A DNA stretch of 64,000 nt from Frigoribacterium sp. Leaf263. Lineage in GTDB: Bacteria; Actinomycetota; Actinomycetes; Actinomycetales; Microbacteriaceae. A model generated the notes under the pieces. It did not search any database, was not told where the DNA came from, and saw only the letters and a program-made list of their open reading frames with translations. Each line of letters begins with the position of its first letter. Within the stretch, counting starts at the first letter, position 1. The position numbers and the translations under genes are program-made. Where the stretch lies: the NCBI RefSeq assembly GCF_001422285.1, contig NZ_LMMO01000003.1:697135-761134 (forward strand). The letters are read 5' to 3'. This document shows positions 39,432-48,137 of this stretch, piece by piece.

Positions 39432-41246
39432 ATGAGAAAGCTGAGTTCCTCCGTGGCACGTTCGACCCCGGTGAAGAAAGCCATCCGTTCGCTGACCTGG
39501 CTCCTGGTGATCATCGCCGGACTGACGGCGCTGAACGGCACGGCGACCGTGCTGAACGACTCCGGTCGGGAGGGCTGGTGGAACGGCGCGAGCTGGGTCC
39601 CCGAGCTGGCCCTCGACCTCCAGGGCGGAACCCAGATCACGTTGGCCGCCCAGCTGCAGAACGGCGAGACGGTCTCGAGCCAGCAGCTCGATCAGGCCGT
39701 GACGATCATCCGGCAGCGCATCGACTCGGCCGGGGTCTCCGAGTCGGAGATCACCAAGCAGGGCAGTCAGAACATCGTCGTCTCCATCCCGGGGCGGCCC
39801 GACAACGCGACGCTCGAGCGCATCGAGGCTTCGGCGAAGCTGTCGTTCCGCCCGGTGCTGTTCACCGGTGCCGCGTCGAGCGCCGAGGTCGGCGGCGAGG
39901 CCGACGGCGCCAGCGCCAGCGCCAGCCCGAGCGCCAGCGCCGAGCCGGGGTCGGAGACCGAGCCCTACACGCCGAACCCCGATCTCGAGAGCACGCCGAC
40001 GGCGTCTCCCACGAACGGCTCGGACCTCGCCTGGATCACGCCGCAGCTGGCCGACGTCTACGAGAACTACAACTGCGCGGCCGACAACGAACTGGCCACG
40101 GCGCCCGACGACGAGCCGCTCGTGACCTGCTCCACCGACGGCACCGCCAAGTACATCCTCGGTCCCGTCGAGGTCGAGGGCAGCGACATCAGCGACGCGA
40201 CGAACGGGCTCGCCACCGACTCGCAGGGCAACTCCACCAACACCTGGGCGGTCAATCTCGAGTTCGACGGCCAGGGCAGCGACCAGTTCGCCGACGTGAC
40301 CTCGCGCCTCGTGACCCTGCAGGCACCTCAGAACCAGTTCGCAGTGACCCTCGACAACCAGGTCATCACGGCCCCGTCGGCCAATGCCGCGATCACCGAC
40401 GGTCGCGCGCAGATCACCGGTCAGTTCACCCAGGACAGCTCGAAGGCGCTGGCCGACCAGCTGAAGTTCGGCGCCCTGCCCCTCAGCTTCTCCGTGCAGA
40501 GCAACGAGACGATCACGGCGACGCTCGGTCAGACCCAGCTCGTCAGCGGTCTGATCGCCGGGCTCATCGGTCTGATCCTCGTCGTCATCTACTCGCTGAT
40601 CCAGTACCGGGCGCTGGCCTTCGTGACCGTGCTGTCGCTGATCATCGCCGCGGCACTGACCTACCTCGTCATCGCCATCCTGTCTTGGCGCGAAGGGTAC
40701 CGACTCTCGCTGGCGGGGGTCACCGGGCTCATCGTCGCCATCGGCATCACGGCCGACTCGTTCATCGTCTACTTCGAGCGCATCCGTGACGAGCTCCGCG
40801 ACGGGCGCATCCTCGAGAACGCCGTCGAGTCGGGCTGGAAGCGAGCCATCCGGACCGTCATCGCGTCCGACACGGTCAACTTCCTGGCGGCGATCACACT
40901 GTTCATCCTCGCCGTCGGCAACGTCAAGGGCTTCGCTCTGACGCTCGGGATCACCACGGTCATCGACCTCATCGTCGTGTCGCTGTTCACCCACCCCATG
41001 CTGCAGCTGATCGCCCGCACCCGCTTCTTCGGCGACGGCCACCGCCTCAGCGGACTCGACCCGAAGGCGCTCGGTGCCGTGTACCGGGGTCGGGCGCGCT
41101 TCCGCGAGCCCGTGGTCGTGAGCAGCCGCAAGAAGGCCGGCGGACGCGAGGCGGTCATCCGCCAGACCATCGCCGAGCGCAAGGCCGCCGAGAAGAACAC
41201 CCGACCGGGCGCGGACGCGTCCGGCGACGAAGGGACCAACTCCTGA
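39432..41246 (+). CDS. secD: Protein translocase subunit SecD
   Basis: A 604-residue membrane protein that, with SecF, uses proton motive force to complete protein export. TM1 is at about 18-38; the large extracellular domain has the conserved LDLQGGTQITLAAQ near 58 and GRPDNATLERIEASAKLSFRP near 118. A Ser/Ala/Pro-rich insert (about 155-195) contains a GCCAGC microsatellite. LADQLKFGALPLSF near 342 leads to five C-terminal helices, including AIGITADSFIVYFERIRDE. No Shine-Dalgarno precedes the ATG at 39432; the GTG at 39453 (VARSTPVKKA) is an alternative. The stop overlaps the secF start. Confidence 0.93.
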   Translation: MRKLSSSVARSTPVKKAIRSLTWLLVIIAGLTALNGTATVLNDSGREGWWNGASWVPELALDLQGGTQITLAAQLQNGETVSSQQLDQAVTIIRQRIDSAGVSESEITKQGSQNIVVSIPGRPDNATLERIEASAKLSFRPVLFTGAASSAEVGGEADGASASASPSASAEPGSETEPYTPNPDLESTPTASPTNGSDLAWITPQLADVYENYNCAADNELATAPDDEPLVTCSTDGTAKYILGPVEVEGSDISDATNGLATDSQGNSTNTWAVNLEFDGQGSDQFADVTSRLVTLQAPQNQFAVTLDNQVITAPSANAAITDGRAQITGQFTQDSSKALADQLKFGALPLSFSVQSNETITATLGQTQLVSGLIAGLIGLILVVIYSLIQYRALAFVTVLSLIIAAALTYLVIAILSWREGYRLSLAGVTGLIVAIGITADSFIVYFERIRDELRDGRILENAVESGWKRAIRTVIASDTVNFLAAITLFILAVGNVKGFALTLGITTVIDLIVVSLFTHPMLQLIARTRFFGDGHRLSGLDPKALGAVYRGRARFREPVVVSSRKKAGGREAVIRQTIAERKAAEKNTRPGADASGDEGTNS

Positions 41247-42241
41247 TGGCCAGCTTCTCGAAGTTCGGCAACGACCTCTACACCGGGTCCCGCTCGTACG
41301 ACATCGTCGGACGACGCCGGACCTGGTACTGGATCGCAGCGCTCGTCATCCTGATCTCGGTGACCGTCCCGTTCCTGCGCGGCGGTTTCCACTTCGGCAT
41401 CGAGTTCACGGGCGGGTCCGAGTTCCAGATCGCACAGCCCGCCGAGCTCGACCAGGACCTCGCCGCCGAGACGGTCGAGGAGGTCGTGCCCGACTCGAAC
41501 CCCCGCGTGACGCAGGTCGGCACGGACACCATCCGCGTCCAGACGTCGCAGCTCGAGGCCGCCGAGACGAACGACCTGGCCGCCGCCCTCGCCACCGCCT
41601 ACGACGTACCCGACGATCGCGTCACCTCGTCGTTCATCGGGGCGTCGTGGGGTGCGGACATCACCGGTCAGGCGATCAAGGGTCTCGTGATCTTCCTGAT
41701 CCTCGCCGCGATCGGCATGACCCTCTACTTCCGCACCTGGAAGATGTCGCTGGCGGCGATGGCCGCCCTGCTGCACGACCTCGTGCTCACGGCGGGCATC
41801 TACGGCATCGTCGGCTTCGAGGTCACCCCGGCCGCGGTCATCGGGTTCCTGACGATCCTCGGATACTCGCTCTACGACACGGTGGTGGTCTTCGACAAGA
41901 TCCGCGAGAACACCACGGAAGACGGCGAGGGATCTCGCCGCACCTTCGGCCAGTCCATCAACCTGGCGATCAACCAGACGCTCGTCCGGTCGATCAACAC
42001 GTCCGTCGTCGCCCTGCTGCCCGTCGCGGCGATCCTCTTCATCGGAGCGTTCGTGCTCGGTGCCGGCACACTCCGCGACATCTCGCTGGCCCTGTTCATC
42101 GGCATCCTCGTCGGCACGTACTCCACGATCTTCATCGCCTCGCCTCTGTACGCCACGCTCCGACTCCGTGAGCCGGAGATCGCCAAGCGCGATGCCCGCA
42201 AGACGGAGTCCTCCGACACGACGCTGGTGGAGGCGCAGTGA
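41246..42241 (+). CDS. secF: Protein translocase subunit SecF
   Basis: A 331-residue partner of SecD with six predicted transmembrane helices. FGIEFTGGSEFQI near residue 51, SLAAMAALLHDLVLTAGIYG near 165, GYSLYDTVVVFDKIRENT near 207 and LVRSINTSVVALLPV near 245 are family motifs. It starts within the secD stop (TGATG), so translation is coupled, and overlaps the rhodanese gene by GTGA. Confidence 0.95.
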   Translation: MASFSKFGNDLYTGSRSYDIVGRRRTWYWIAALVILISVTVPFLRGGFHFGIEFTGGSEFQIAQPAELDQDLAAETVEEVVPDSNPRVTQVGTDTIRVQTSQLEAAETNDLAAALATAYDVPDDRVTSSFIGASWGADITGQAIKGLVIFLILAAIGMTLYFRTWKMSLAAMAALLHDLVLTAGIYGIVGFEVTPAAVIGFLTILGYSLYDTVVVFDKIRENTTEDGEGSRRTFGQSINLAINQTLVRSINTSVVALLPVAAILFIGAFVLGAGTLRDISLALFIGILVGTYSTIFIASPLYATLRLREPEIAKRDARKTESSDTTLVEAQ

Positions 42242-42585
42242 GCCCGATCGACGACCTGCCCGGCATCACCGCCGCCGAGGCCATCGAACGCGCCGACGGC
42301 GGTGCACGACTGATCGACGTCCGCGAGCAGTCCGAATGGGACGCGGGCCACGCGCCCCAGGCGACCCTCGTCCCTCTGTCCGAGCTCGGCGATCGGCTGG
42401 GCGAGATCCCCACCGATGAGCAGGTCCTGGTGGTCTGCCATGCGGGGATGCGCTCCCTCCGAGCCACCGCAGCCCTGCGTCGCGCCGGGATCGACGCGGT
42501 GAACGTCGAGGGCGGCATGCTGGCGTGGCGGGACGCCGACGGCGAACTCCGTTCCGAGAACGGCTCACCGGCGTCGGTCGACTGA
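42238..42585 (+). CDS. Single-domain rhodanese-like protein
   Basis: A 115-residue rhodanese. LIDVREQSEWDAGHAPQA near residue 24 and the active loop VVCHAGMRSLRATAAL near 67, with cysteine as nucleophile, predict sulfurtransferase activity. The GTG overlaps the secF stop by 4 bp, so it is coupled to the Sec genes, though no functional tie is known. The actual sulfur donor and acceptor are unknown. Confidence 0.9.
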   Translation: MSPIDDLPGITAAEAIERADGGARLIDVREQSEWDAGHAPQATLVPLSELGDRLGEIPTDEQVLVVCHAGMRSLRATAALRRAGIDAVNVEGGMLAWRDADGELRSENGSPASVD

Positions 42586-42681
42586 CGCCGAGCGAGTAGC
42601 GTTGCCCTGTCGGCTCCGCGTCACGACGCGGCAGCACCCCGCAGGCGGAGACGCCCGCGACCACGAGAGCGAGGGTCGTCC

Positions 42682-44970
42682 GTGACCGAGATCACCACCA
42701 GCCAGAGCGCCTCCTCGACCGAGCCGGCCGGAGGGACGGCGTCGCTCCGCACGCTGCTCCCGCGGCTGTTCTCCCGCAGCCAGCCCGCCGGCGCCGTCGA
42801 CCGTCTGGTCAAGACGGTGCGCATGCACCATCCCAAGGCCGATCTCGTCATCATCGAACGCGCGTACTCCGTGGCCGAGAAGGCGCATCGGGGGCAGCTG
42901 CGCAAGAGCGGCGAGCCGTACATCACGCATCCGGTGGCCGTCGCGCAGATCCTCGCCGACCTGGGCATCGGCTCCAAGACGATCGCCGCCGCGCTGCTGC
43001 ACGACACCGTCGAGGACACGGACTACACGCTCGCGATGCTGCAGAGCGACTTCGGCGACGAGATCACGATGCTCGTCGACGGCGTCACGAAGCTCGACAA
43101 GCTGAAGTACGGCGACAGCGCGCAGGCCGAGACCGTCCGCAAGATGGTCGTCGCCATGTCGAAGGACATCCGCGTCCTGGTCATCAAGCTGGCCGACCGA
43201 CTGCACAACGCCCGGACGTGGGGCTTCGTCGAGAGCGCGTCCGCCACCCGCAAGGCGACCGAGACCCTCGAGATCTACGCGCCGTTGGCGCACCGGCTGG
43301 GCATCCAGACGATCAAGTGGGAGCTGGAGGACCTCTCGTTCGCGGTTCTGCACCCGAAGCTCTACGTCGAGATCGACAATCTCGTCAAGCAGCGCACTCC
43401 TCAGCGCGAGCAGTTCGTCCAGAACGTCATCAACGCCGTGAAGTCGGATCTCAAGTCGACGAAGATCCGCGGCGACGTCGTCGGTCGCCCCAAGCAGTAC
43501 TACTCGATCTACCAGAAGATGATCGTCCGCGGGCGGGAGTTCGACGAGATCTACGACCTGGTCGGGATCCGCGTGCTCGTGAACTCGCTGCGTGACTGCT
43601 ACGCCGTCCTCGGCTCGATCCACGCCCGATGGAACCCCATCCCGGGCCGGTTCAAGGACTACATCGCCACGCCCAAGTTCAATCTGTACCAATCGCTGCA
43701 CACGACGGTCATCGGCCCGAAGGGCCGCCCCGTCGAGATCCAGATCCGCACGCACGAGATGCATCAGCGGGCCGAGTTCGGCGTGGCCGCACACTGGAAG
43801 TACAAGCAGCGGATGAACGGGGGCCGTGACGAGTCGGCCACCGGTGCCCGGACCGACACCGACATGGCCTGGCTCGCCCACATCTCCGACTGGCAGGCCG
43901 AGACGGCCGACCCGGGGGAGTTCCTCGACAGCCTGCGCTTCGAGATCGGCGCGAAGGAGGTCTACGTCTTCACGCCGCAGGGCAAGGTCATCGGGCTGCC
44001 GTCGGGCGCCACCCCGGTGGACTTCGCGTACGCGGTGCACACCGAGGTCGGGCATCGGACCATGGGCGCCAAGGTCAACGGCCGACTGGTCCCGCTCGAG
44101 AGCGCTCTGTCGAGCGGCGACGTGGTCGAGGTCTTCACGTCGAAGAATCCCGACTCCGGTCCGAGCCAGGACTGGCTCATGTTCGTCAAGAGCCCCCGGG
44201 CCCGGAACAAGATCCGGCAGTGGTTCACCAAGGAGCGCCGCGACGAGGCGATCGAGCAGGGCAAGGACGCCATCGCCCGGGCGATGCGGAAGCAGAACCT
44301 GCCCCTGCAGAAGCTCATGAACCAGGACAGCATCGCCGAGGTCGCCGCCCTGCTGCGCTACGACGACGTGTCGAGTCTGTACGCGGCCGTCGGCGAGGGC
44401 CACCTGTCGACGCAATCGGTCATCGAGAAGATCCTCTCGGCCGTCCAGCAGCAGAACGAGGTCGAGGAGGGCGAGTTCGAGTTCCCGAGCAAGGGAGCCA
44501 CGCGCCCGCTGCGCAACAGCGACTCGGGCGTGCTCGTACGAGGGGCGCCCGACATCCTCGTGAAGCTCGCGAAGTGCTGCACGCCCGTCCCCGGTGATCA
44601 GATCGTGGGCTTCGTGACGCGGGGTCAGGGTGTCAGCGTCCACCAGGCCACCTGCCACAACGTGCAGAGCCTGATGAACGAGCCGGAGCGGATGATCGAC
44701 GTCGAATGGGCGCCGTCGTCGAAGAGCGTGTTCCTCGTGCAGATCCAGATCGAGGCGCTCGATCGCAGCGGCCTCCTGAGCGACGTGACGCGCGTCCTCA
44801 GCGAGCATCACGTCAACATCCTGTCGGCGAGCGTCTCGACGTCGGACGAGAGGCTGGCACTCAGTCGGTTCGTCTTCGAGATGGGCGACACCACGCACCT
44901 CGACCGGGTGCTCAATGCGGTCAGACGCATCGACGCCGTGTACGACGTGTACCGGGTCAGCGCCGGCTGA
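42682..44970 (+). CDS. relA: Bifunctional (p)ppGpp synthetase/hydrolase (RelA/SpoT family)
   Basis: A 762-residue alarmone enzyme. The hydrolase HD domain (about 60-210) has GEPYITHPVAVAQ and ALLHDTVEDTDYT with the HD pair; the synthetase domain (about 265-380) has GREFDEIYDLVGIRVLV and FNLYQSLHTTVIGP, so both activities look intact. A TGS domain near 435 (YVFTPQGKVIGLPSGATPVD) and a C-terminal zinc-finger/ACT region (KLAKCCTPVPGDQI, then RSGLLSDVTRVL) are regulatory. The GTG at 42682 lies about 75 bp after a -10-like TAGCGT. It controls the stringent response. Confidence 0.96.
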   Translation: MTEITTSQSASSTEPAGGTASLRTLLPRLFSRSQPAGAVDRLVKTVRMHHPKADLVIIERAYSVAEKAHRGQLRKSGEPYITHPVAVAQILADLGIGSKTIAAALLHDTVEDTDYTLAMLQSDFGDEITMLVDGVTKLDKLKYGDSAQAETVRKMVVAMSKDIRVLVIKLADRLHNARTWGFVESASATRKATETLEIYAPLAHRLGIQTIKWELEDLSFAVLHPKLYVEIDNLVKQRTPQREQFVQNVINAVKSDLKSTKIRGDVVGRPKQYYSIYQKMIVRGREFDEIYDLVGIRVLVNSLRDCYAVLGSIHARWNPIPGRFKDYIATPKFNLYQSLHTTVIGPKGRPVEIQIRTHEMHQRAEFGVAAHWKYKQRMNGGRDESATGARTDTDMAWLAHISDWQAETADPGEFLDSLRFEIGAKEVYVFTPQGKVIGLPSGATPVDFAYAVHTEVGHRTMGAKVNGRLVPLESALSSGDVVEVFTSKNPDSGPSQDWLMFVKSPRARNKIRQWFTKERRDEAIEQGKDAIARAMRKQNLPLQKLMNQDSIAEVAALLRYDDVSSLYAAVGEGHLSTQSVIEKILSAVQQQNEVEEGEFEFPSKGATRPLRNSDSGVLVRGAPDILVKLAKCCTPVPGDQIVGFVTRGQGVSVHQATCHNVQSLMNEPERMIDVEWAPSSKSVFLVQIQIEALDRSGLLSDVTRVLSEHHVNILSASVSTSDERLALSRFVFEMGDTTHLDRVLNAVRRIDAVYDVYRVSAG

Positions 44971-45091
44971 CTCCTCGACTCCGCCCGGTGCGACTCGTCG
45001 GGTCCGACCGGGACGCGGGCCCTGGAGCGGCCTACCGTGGGGCGGGCAGCGCCCGATCGGGCGGTGCGGATCCCGACACGAGGAGGACAGC

Positions 45092-45268
45092 ATGAGAGAC
45101 GAGCCCCTGGAGTTCCAGAGCAGCGACGCCGACGCCGACGACGGGAAGAAGTGGGACCAGGCCCTGAAGGGCCAGGACTACGACCTCGACGCGGACGGCG
45201 ACGTCGACGACGACGTCCAGGCGGACGAGCCCGCCGCGGGCACCACCCCCTCGCCCGACCAGGTCTGA
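45092..45268 (+). CDS. Small acidic protein of unknown function
   Basis: A 58-residue peptide beginning MRDEPLEFQSSDADADDG, followed by KKWDQALKGQDYDLDADGD and a run of Asp, Val and Gln. About a third of the residues are acidic. It has no membrane helix or known motif. The ribosome site AGGAGGAC, 6 bp before the ATG, is the best in this region, which supports expression. The next gene to the right, DUF2795, is convergent. It may be secreted, chelate metal or bind a basic partner; none of this is established. Confidence 0.65.
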   Translation: MRDEPLEFQSSDADADDGKKWDQALKGQDYDLDADGDVDDDVQADEPAAGTTPSPDQV

Positions 45269-45277
45269 GCCGGGACC

Positions 45278-45325
45278 GCCGCGCACGACCTCAGACGAGG
45301 TCCGAGGTCCGAGGCCGTGCGCGGC
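45278..45325. terminator. Bidirectional terminator
   Basis: GCCGCGCACGACCTC (45278-45292) pairs with GAGGCCGTGCGCGGC (45311-45325), 14 of 15 bp, between the convergent small acidic gene and DUF2795. Confidence 0.7.
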
Positions 45326-45353
45326 ACCCCGGGCGGGGCGTGTCAGACGGCGC

Positions 45354-45548
45354 TCACTCGTCGGCGACGCCCTTGCTGACCGCGGTCGGAGCGTCGAACG
45401 AATCGCCCTCCAGCCCCTGCAGCGCCTCGATCACGTCATCGGGGGCGCCCTGGTCCTCGGCGGCGGCGATCAGGTCGTCCTTCGACACCGGGTAGTCGAT
45501 GCCGCTGAGGTACTTCTGCATCTGGATGGGGTTCGGGGTATCGGCCAT
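45354..45548 (-). CDS. DUF2795 domain protein
   Basis: A 64-residue protein matching DUF2795: QMQKYLSGIDYPVSKDDLI, then AAEDQGAPDDVIEALQGL, consistent with a small three-helix fold related to histone-like or Fe-S-adjacent regulators. Function unknown. It follows the family 2 glycosyltransferase by 16 bp on the same strand, so it is probably the last gene of the ALDH-hldE-GT2 operon; in other actinobacteria DUF2795 genes are found in varied contexts. Confidence 0.85.
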   Translation of the reverse strand: MADTPNPIQMQKYLSGIDYPVSKDDLIAAAEDQGAPDDVIEALQGLEGDSFDAPTAVSKGVADE

Positions 45549-45564
45549 GACGGTCTCTCTCTTC

Positions 45565-46536
45565 TCATCTCGTGGTCAGCCGGTCGGAGTCGACCGGCCG
45601 CTCGGTCCCGTCGGCGCCCACCGGCTTCTCCGGCCGGTCGGATCCGACGAGACGGTCGAGGTCGACCACGTCGGTCGCCTCGACGTCTCGGTGCGGCACG
45701 GTGGTGGGCGCCTCGAGGTGGACGGCTCCGCTGGGGACGATGCCCGCGCCTCCTCGGCGTTCCATCACGCGCCACTGCGCGGCGACGTCCTCGCCCGCGT
45801 GATCGGGCGGCAGCTCGTCCCAGAAGTCGAAGCCTCCGACCTCGAGCAGCGTCTCTCGGCGGTACAGCGCGCAGCCGCCCACCCACGCGACCCGATACGC
45901 CGCCCAGTCACCCGGCTCGAGGTCGAGGCTCGCGGCCTCGTGGGCGAGGTTGGCCGCGTTGTGCAGCGGCCATCGCTCGAAGCCGGGGCCGCCCCGCCGG
46001 ATGCGCTCGGGCTCGACGCGGCCCGGCCAGAGTTCGAACGCCTCGCGCTCCTGAGGCCGCACGTCGCCGAGATGCGACAGCCCCTGGACGGCCGACCCGA
46101 CGAAGCCGCAGTCGAGTCGCTCCAGAGCGTCGTGCAGTCGGGTGAGGGTGCCGGGTTCGAGCCACACGTCGTCGTCGAGGAACAGCACGGCGGGCGCAGT
46201 GGCCCGCTCGAGCAGCGACTGCCGGTGCTCGGCGAGCCCCCGCCGCGGGTGGTGCACGTGGGTGGAGACGGGACGGCCCTGGGCTCGCAGCACCCGCAGC
46301 ATCGCCTGCGCGGCGGGTGCGGCCCAGTCGGGCTCTCCCGTCGACTGGTCGCTGATCACCACCGAGAAGGGCGGGTCGTCCTGCGCGGCGAGGCCGGCGA
46401 GAGTGACGGCGAGCTCGGCCGGTCGGTCGGCCGTGGGCACGAGCACGTCGATCGCGGGGGGCACCGGAGGCGCGGCTCCCTCGTCGACGACCGCCGACGA
46501 GGCCCACGCACCCGACCAGCGTCTGCTGACGGTCAT
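45565..46536 (-). CDS. Family 2 glycosyltransferase
   Basis: A 323-residue GT-A enzyme. DVLVPTADRPAELAVTLAGL near residue 29 binds the sugar nucleotide, VLFLDDDVWLEPGT near 116 carries the metal-binding Asp triad, and GGCALYRRETLLEVGGFDF near 215 is the acceptor-side motif with AGEDVAAQWR. It lacks membrane helices, so it acts at the cytosolic face. The donor is unknown; the upstream hldE suggests heptose. The C-terminal 40 residues (SDRPEKPVGADGTERP) are repetitive. An internal copy of the 14-bp repeat encodes the RRGGAG stretch (45743-45754). ATG overlaps the hldE stop. Confidence 0.85.
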   Translation of the reverse strand: MTVSRRWSGAWASSAVVDEGAAPPVPPAIDVLVPTADRPAELAVTLAGLAAQDDPPFSVVISDQSTGEPDWAAPAAQAMLRVLRAQGRPVSTHVHHPRRGLAEHRQSLLERATAPAVLFLDDDVWLEPGTLTRLHDALERLDCGFVGSAVQGLSHLGDVRPQEREAFELWPGRVEPERIRRGGPGFERWPLHNAANLAHEAASLDLEPGDWAAYRVAWVGGCALYRRETLLEVGGFDFWDELPPDHAGEDVAAQWRVMERRGGAGIVPSGAVHLEAPTTVPHRDVEATDVVDLDRLVGSDRPEKPVGADGTERPVDSDRLTTR

Positions 46537-48137
46537 GGAGCGCTCCCCGCGCCGCGGATGCGTTCGACGAGGCCTGTCGTCGAGTGGTCGGCGACGTAGT
46601 CGAGGATCCGCACCTCGCCGCCGCCCTCGAGCACGGCCGAGGTCTCTTCGAGCATCTGCGGCGTGTAGTCGCCGCCCTTGGCGTAGAGATCCGGGCGGAT
46701 CCGCCGGATCAGGGGGATGGGCGTGTCGGTCGAGAACGACGTCACGTAGTCGACGCAGCTGAGCGCCGAGAGGACTCCGGCCCGGTCGGCGAGGGCGTTG
46801 ATCGGTCGGTCGGGGCCTTTCAGCCGGCCGGTCGAATCGTCGTCGTTCAGCGCGACCACGAGCACGTCACCCAGCTGCTTCGCCTGGGTCAGGTACGTCG
46901 TGTGCCCCCGGTGCAGAACGTCGAAGCAGCCGTTCGTGAGGACGATGCGGCGACCGGCGGCGCGTTCGTCGTCGAGTCGCCGGGCGAGGTCGTCGGCCGG
47001 CAGCAGGAGATCGCCCGTGCGGTCGAGGTGGATGAGGAGGTCGTCGGTCGAGCAGACGGAGGTGCCGAAGCGCTGCACGACGACATCCGCGGCCGCTTGA
47101 GCCAGATCGACGCTCGTCGTGAGCGGCAGACCCGCGGCGCGGGCCACGGTGAGCGCCGCGACGAACGAGTCCCCGGCGCCGGAGGCCTGCCGCTCGCGCG
47201 CGCGCCGGGCCCAGGTGCGATGCCGTACCCGCGCCTCCTGCCGGGGGTGGTCCGCGGCGTCCGGGTCGGCCTCGTCCTCGGCGGCGGAGACCGAGGAGGC
47301 GGTCGTCACGTCGAGGGGATCCCTCGCGAGGGTGAGGGTCCCGTCGTGATCGAGCGTGACGACGACGGCCGCGGCGTCGGTCGCGTCGAGCAGCGCATCC
47401 GCTGCGCCGGTGACGCGGGCCACGCGCTCGTCGCTCGGGACGGCGTCGCCGACGGAGAGCGGGACCAGCGCGGCCGTCTCGGCCGCGTTGGGGGTCACGA
47501 TGTCCGGACGCAGGCGCGCCCAGGGCCGCAGGTCGTGAGCATCGACGACGACCAGGCCCGGACGCCCGCTCCGCTCTCGCGCGACGAGGGCGTCGAGCAC
47601 GGCCCCGGTGAGGGCGCCGGAGCCGTAGTCGCAGACGAGCTCGGCGTCGGCGCCGTGCGACTGCGCCGACGCGTTCTCGGCGAGCAGGTCCAGAGCCTCG
47701 GCAGGCGGGGGCTCGGTCGCGAGGTCGTCGAGCCGGATGAGCACCTGATCGTCGACGAGCACGCGGTTCTTCGCGACGGTCGTCAGGCCGCGCACGCGGA
47801 CGACACCCGTCGTGTCGACGCCGTGGGCCGCGAGAAGGGCCGTGAGACGCCGACCCGCGTCGTCGTCGCCGACGAGACCCGCGACCCGGACGCGCGCACC
47901 GAGGGCCGCGAGGTTCACCGCCGTGTTGGCGGCTCCTCCGGGCACGTACCGTCGGGTCGCCACCTCGACGACGGGCGCGGGGGCCTCGCGCGTCATGCGC
48001 TCCGTCGTGCCCTGCCACCAGCCGTCGAGCATGAGATCGCCGACGACGCTCACCACCGGGGCCGTCTCGCGCAGCGCGCGGACCACGTCGGGACTCAGTC
48101 CGCGGACCCTCGTCAGGTCGACCGGCATGCCGATCAC
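46533..48137 (-). CDS. hldE: Bifunctional heptose 7-phosphate kinase / heptose 1-phosphate adenylyltransferase, copy 1
   Basis: A 534-residue HldE-type fusion. The PfkB kinase domain (about 28-350) has VVGDLMLDGWW near 32, PGGAANTAVNLAALG near 66 and the catalytic GAGDSF at 320-325. The nucleotidyltransferase domain (about 395-534) has TNGCFDVLHRGHTTYL near 401 (HxGH), GRLKGPDRPIN near 438 and KGGDYTP near 487. It would phosphorylate D-glycero-D-manno-heptose 7-phosphate at C1, then transfer AMP after GmhB removes the 7-phosphate. An Asp/Arg-rich insertion (about 281-317) before GAGD is unusual and contains a copy of the 14-bp repeat. GTG 48137 follows GGAGG and overlaps the ALDH stop. Confidence 0.9.
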   Translation of the reverse strand: MIGMPVDLTRVRGLSPDVVRALRETAPVVSVVGDLMLDGWWQGTTERMTREAPAPVVEVATRRYVPGGAANTAVNLAALGARVRVAGLVGDDDAGRRLTALLAAHGVDTTGVVRVRGLTTVAKNRVLVDDQVLIRLDDLATEPPPAEALDLLAENASAQSHGADAELVCDYGSGALTGAVLDALVARERSGRPGLVVVDAHDLRPWARLRPDIVTPNAAETAALVPLSVGDAVPSDERVARVTGAADALLDATDAAAVVVTLDHDGTLTLARDPLDVTTASSVSAAEDEADPDAADHPRQEARVRHRTWARRARERQASGAGDSFVAALTVARAAGLPLTTSVDLAQAAADVVVQRFGTSVCSTDDLLIHLDRTGDLLLPADDLARRLDDERAAGRRIVLTNGCFDVLHRGHTTYLTQAKQLGDVLVVALNDDDSTGRLKGPDRPINALADRAGVLSALSCVDYVTSFSTDTPIPLIRRIRPDLYAKGGDYTPQMLEETSAVLEGGGEVRILDYVADHSTTGLVERIRGAGSAP

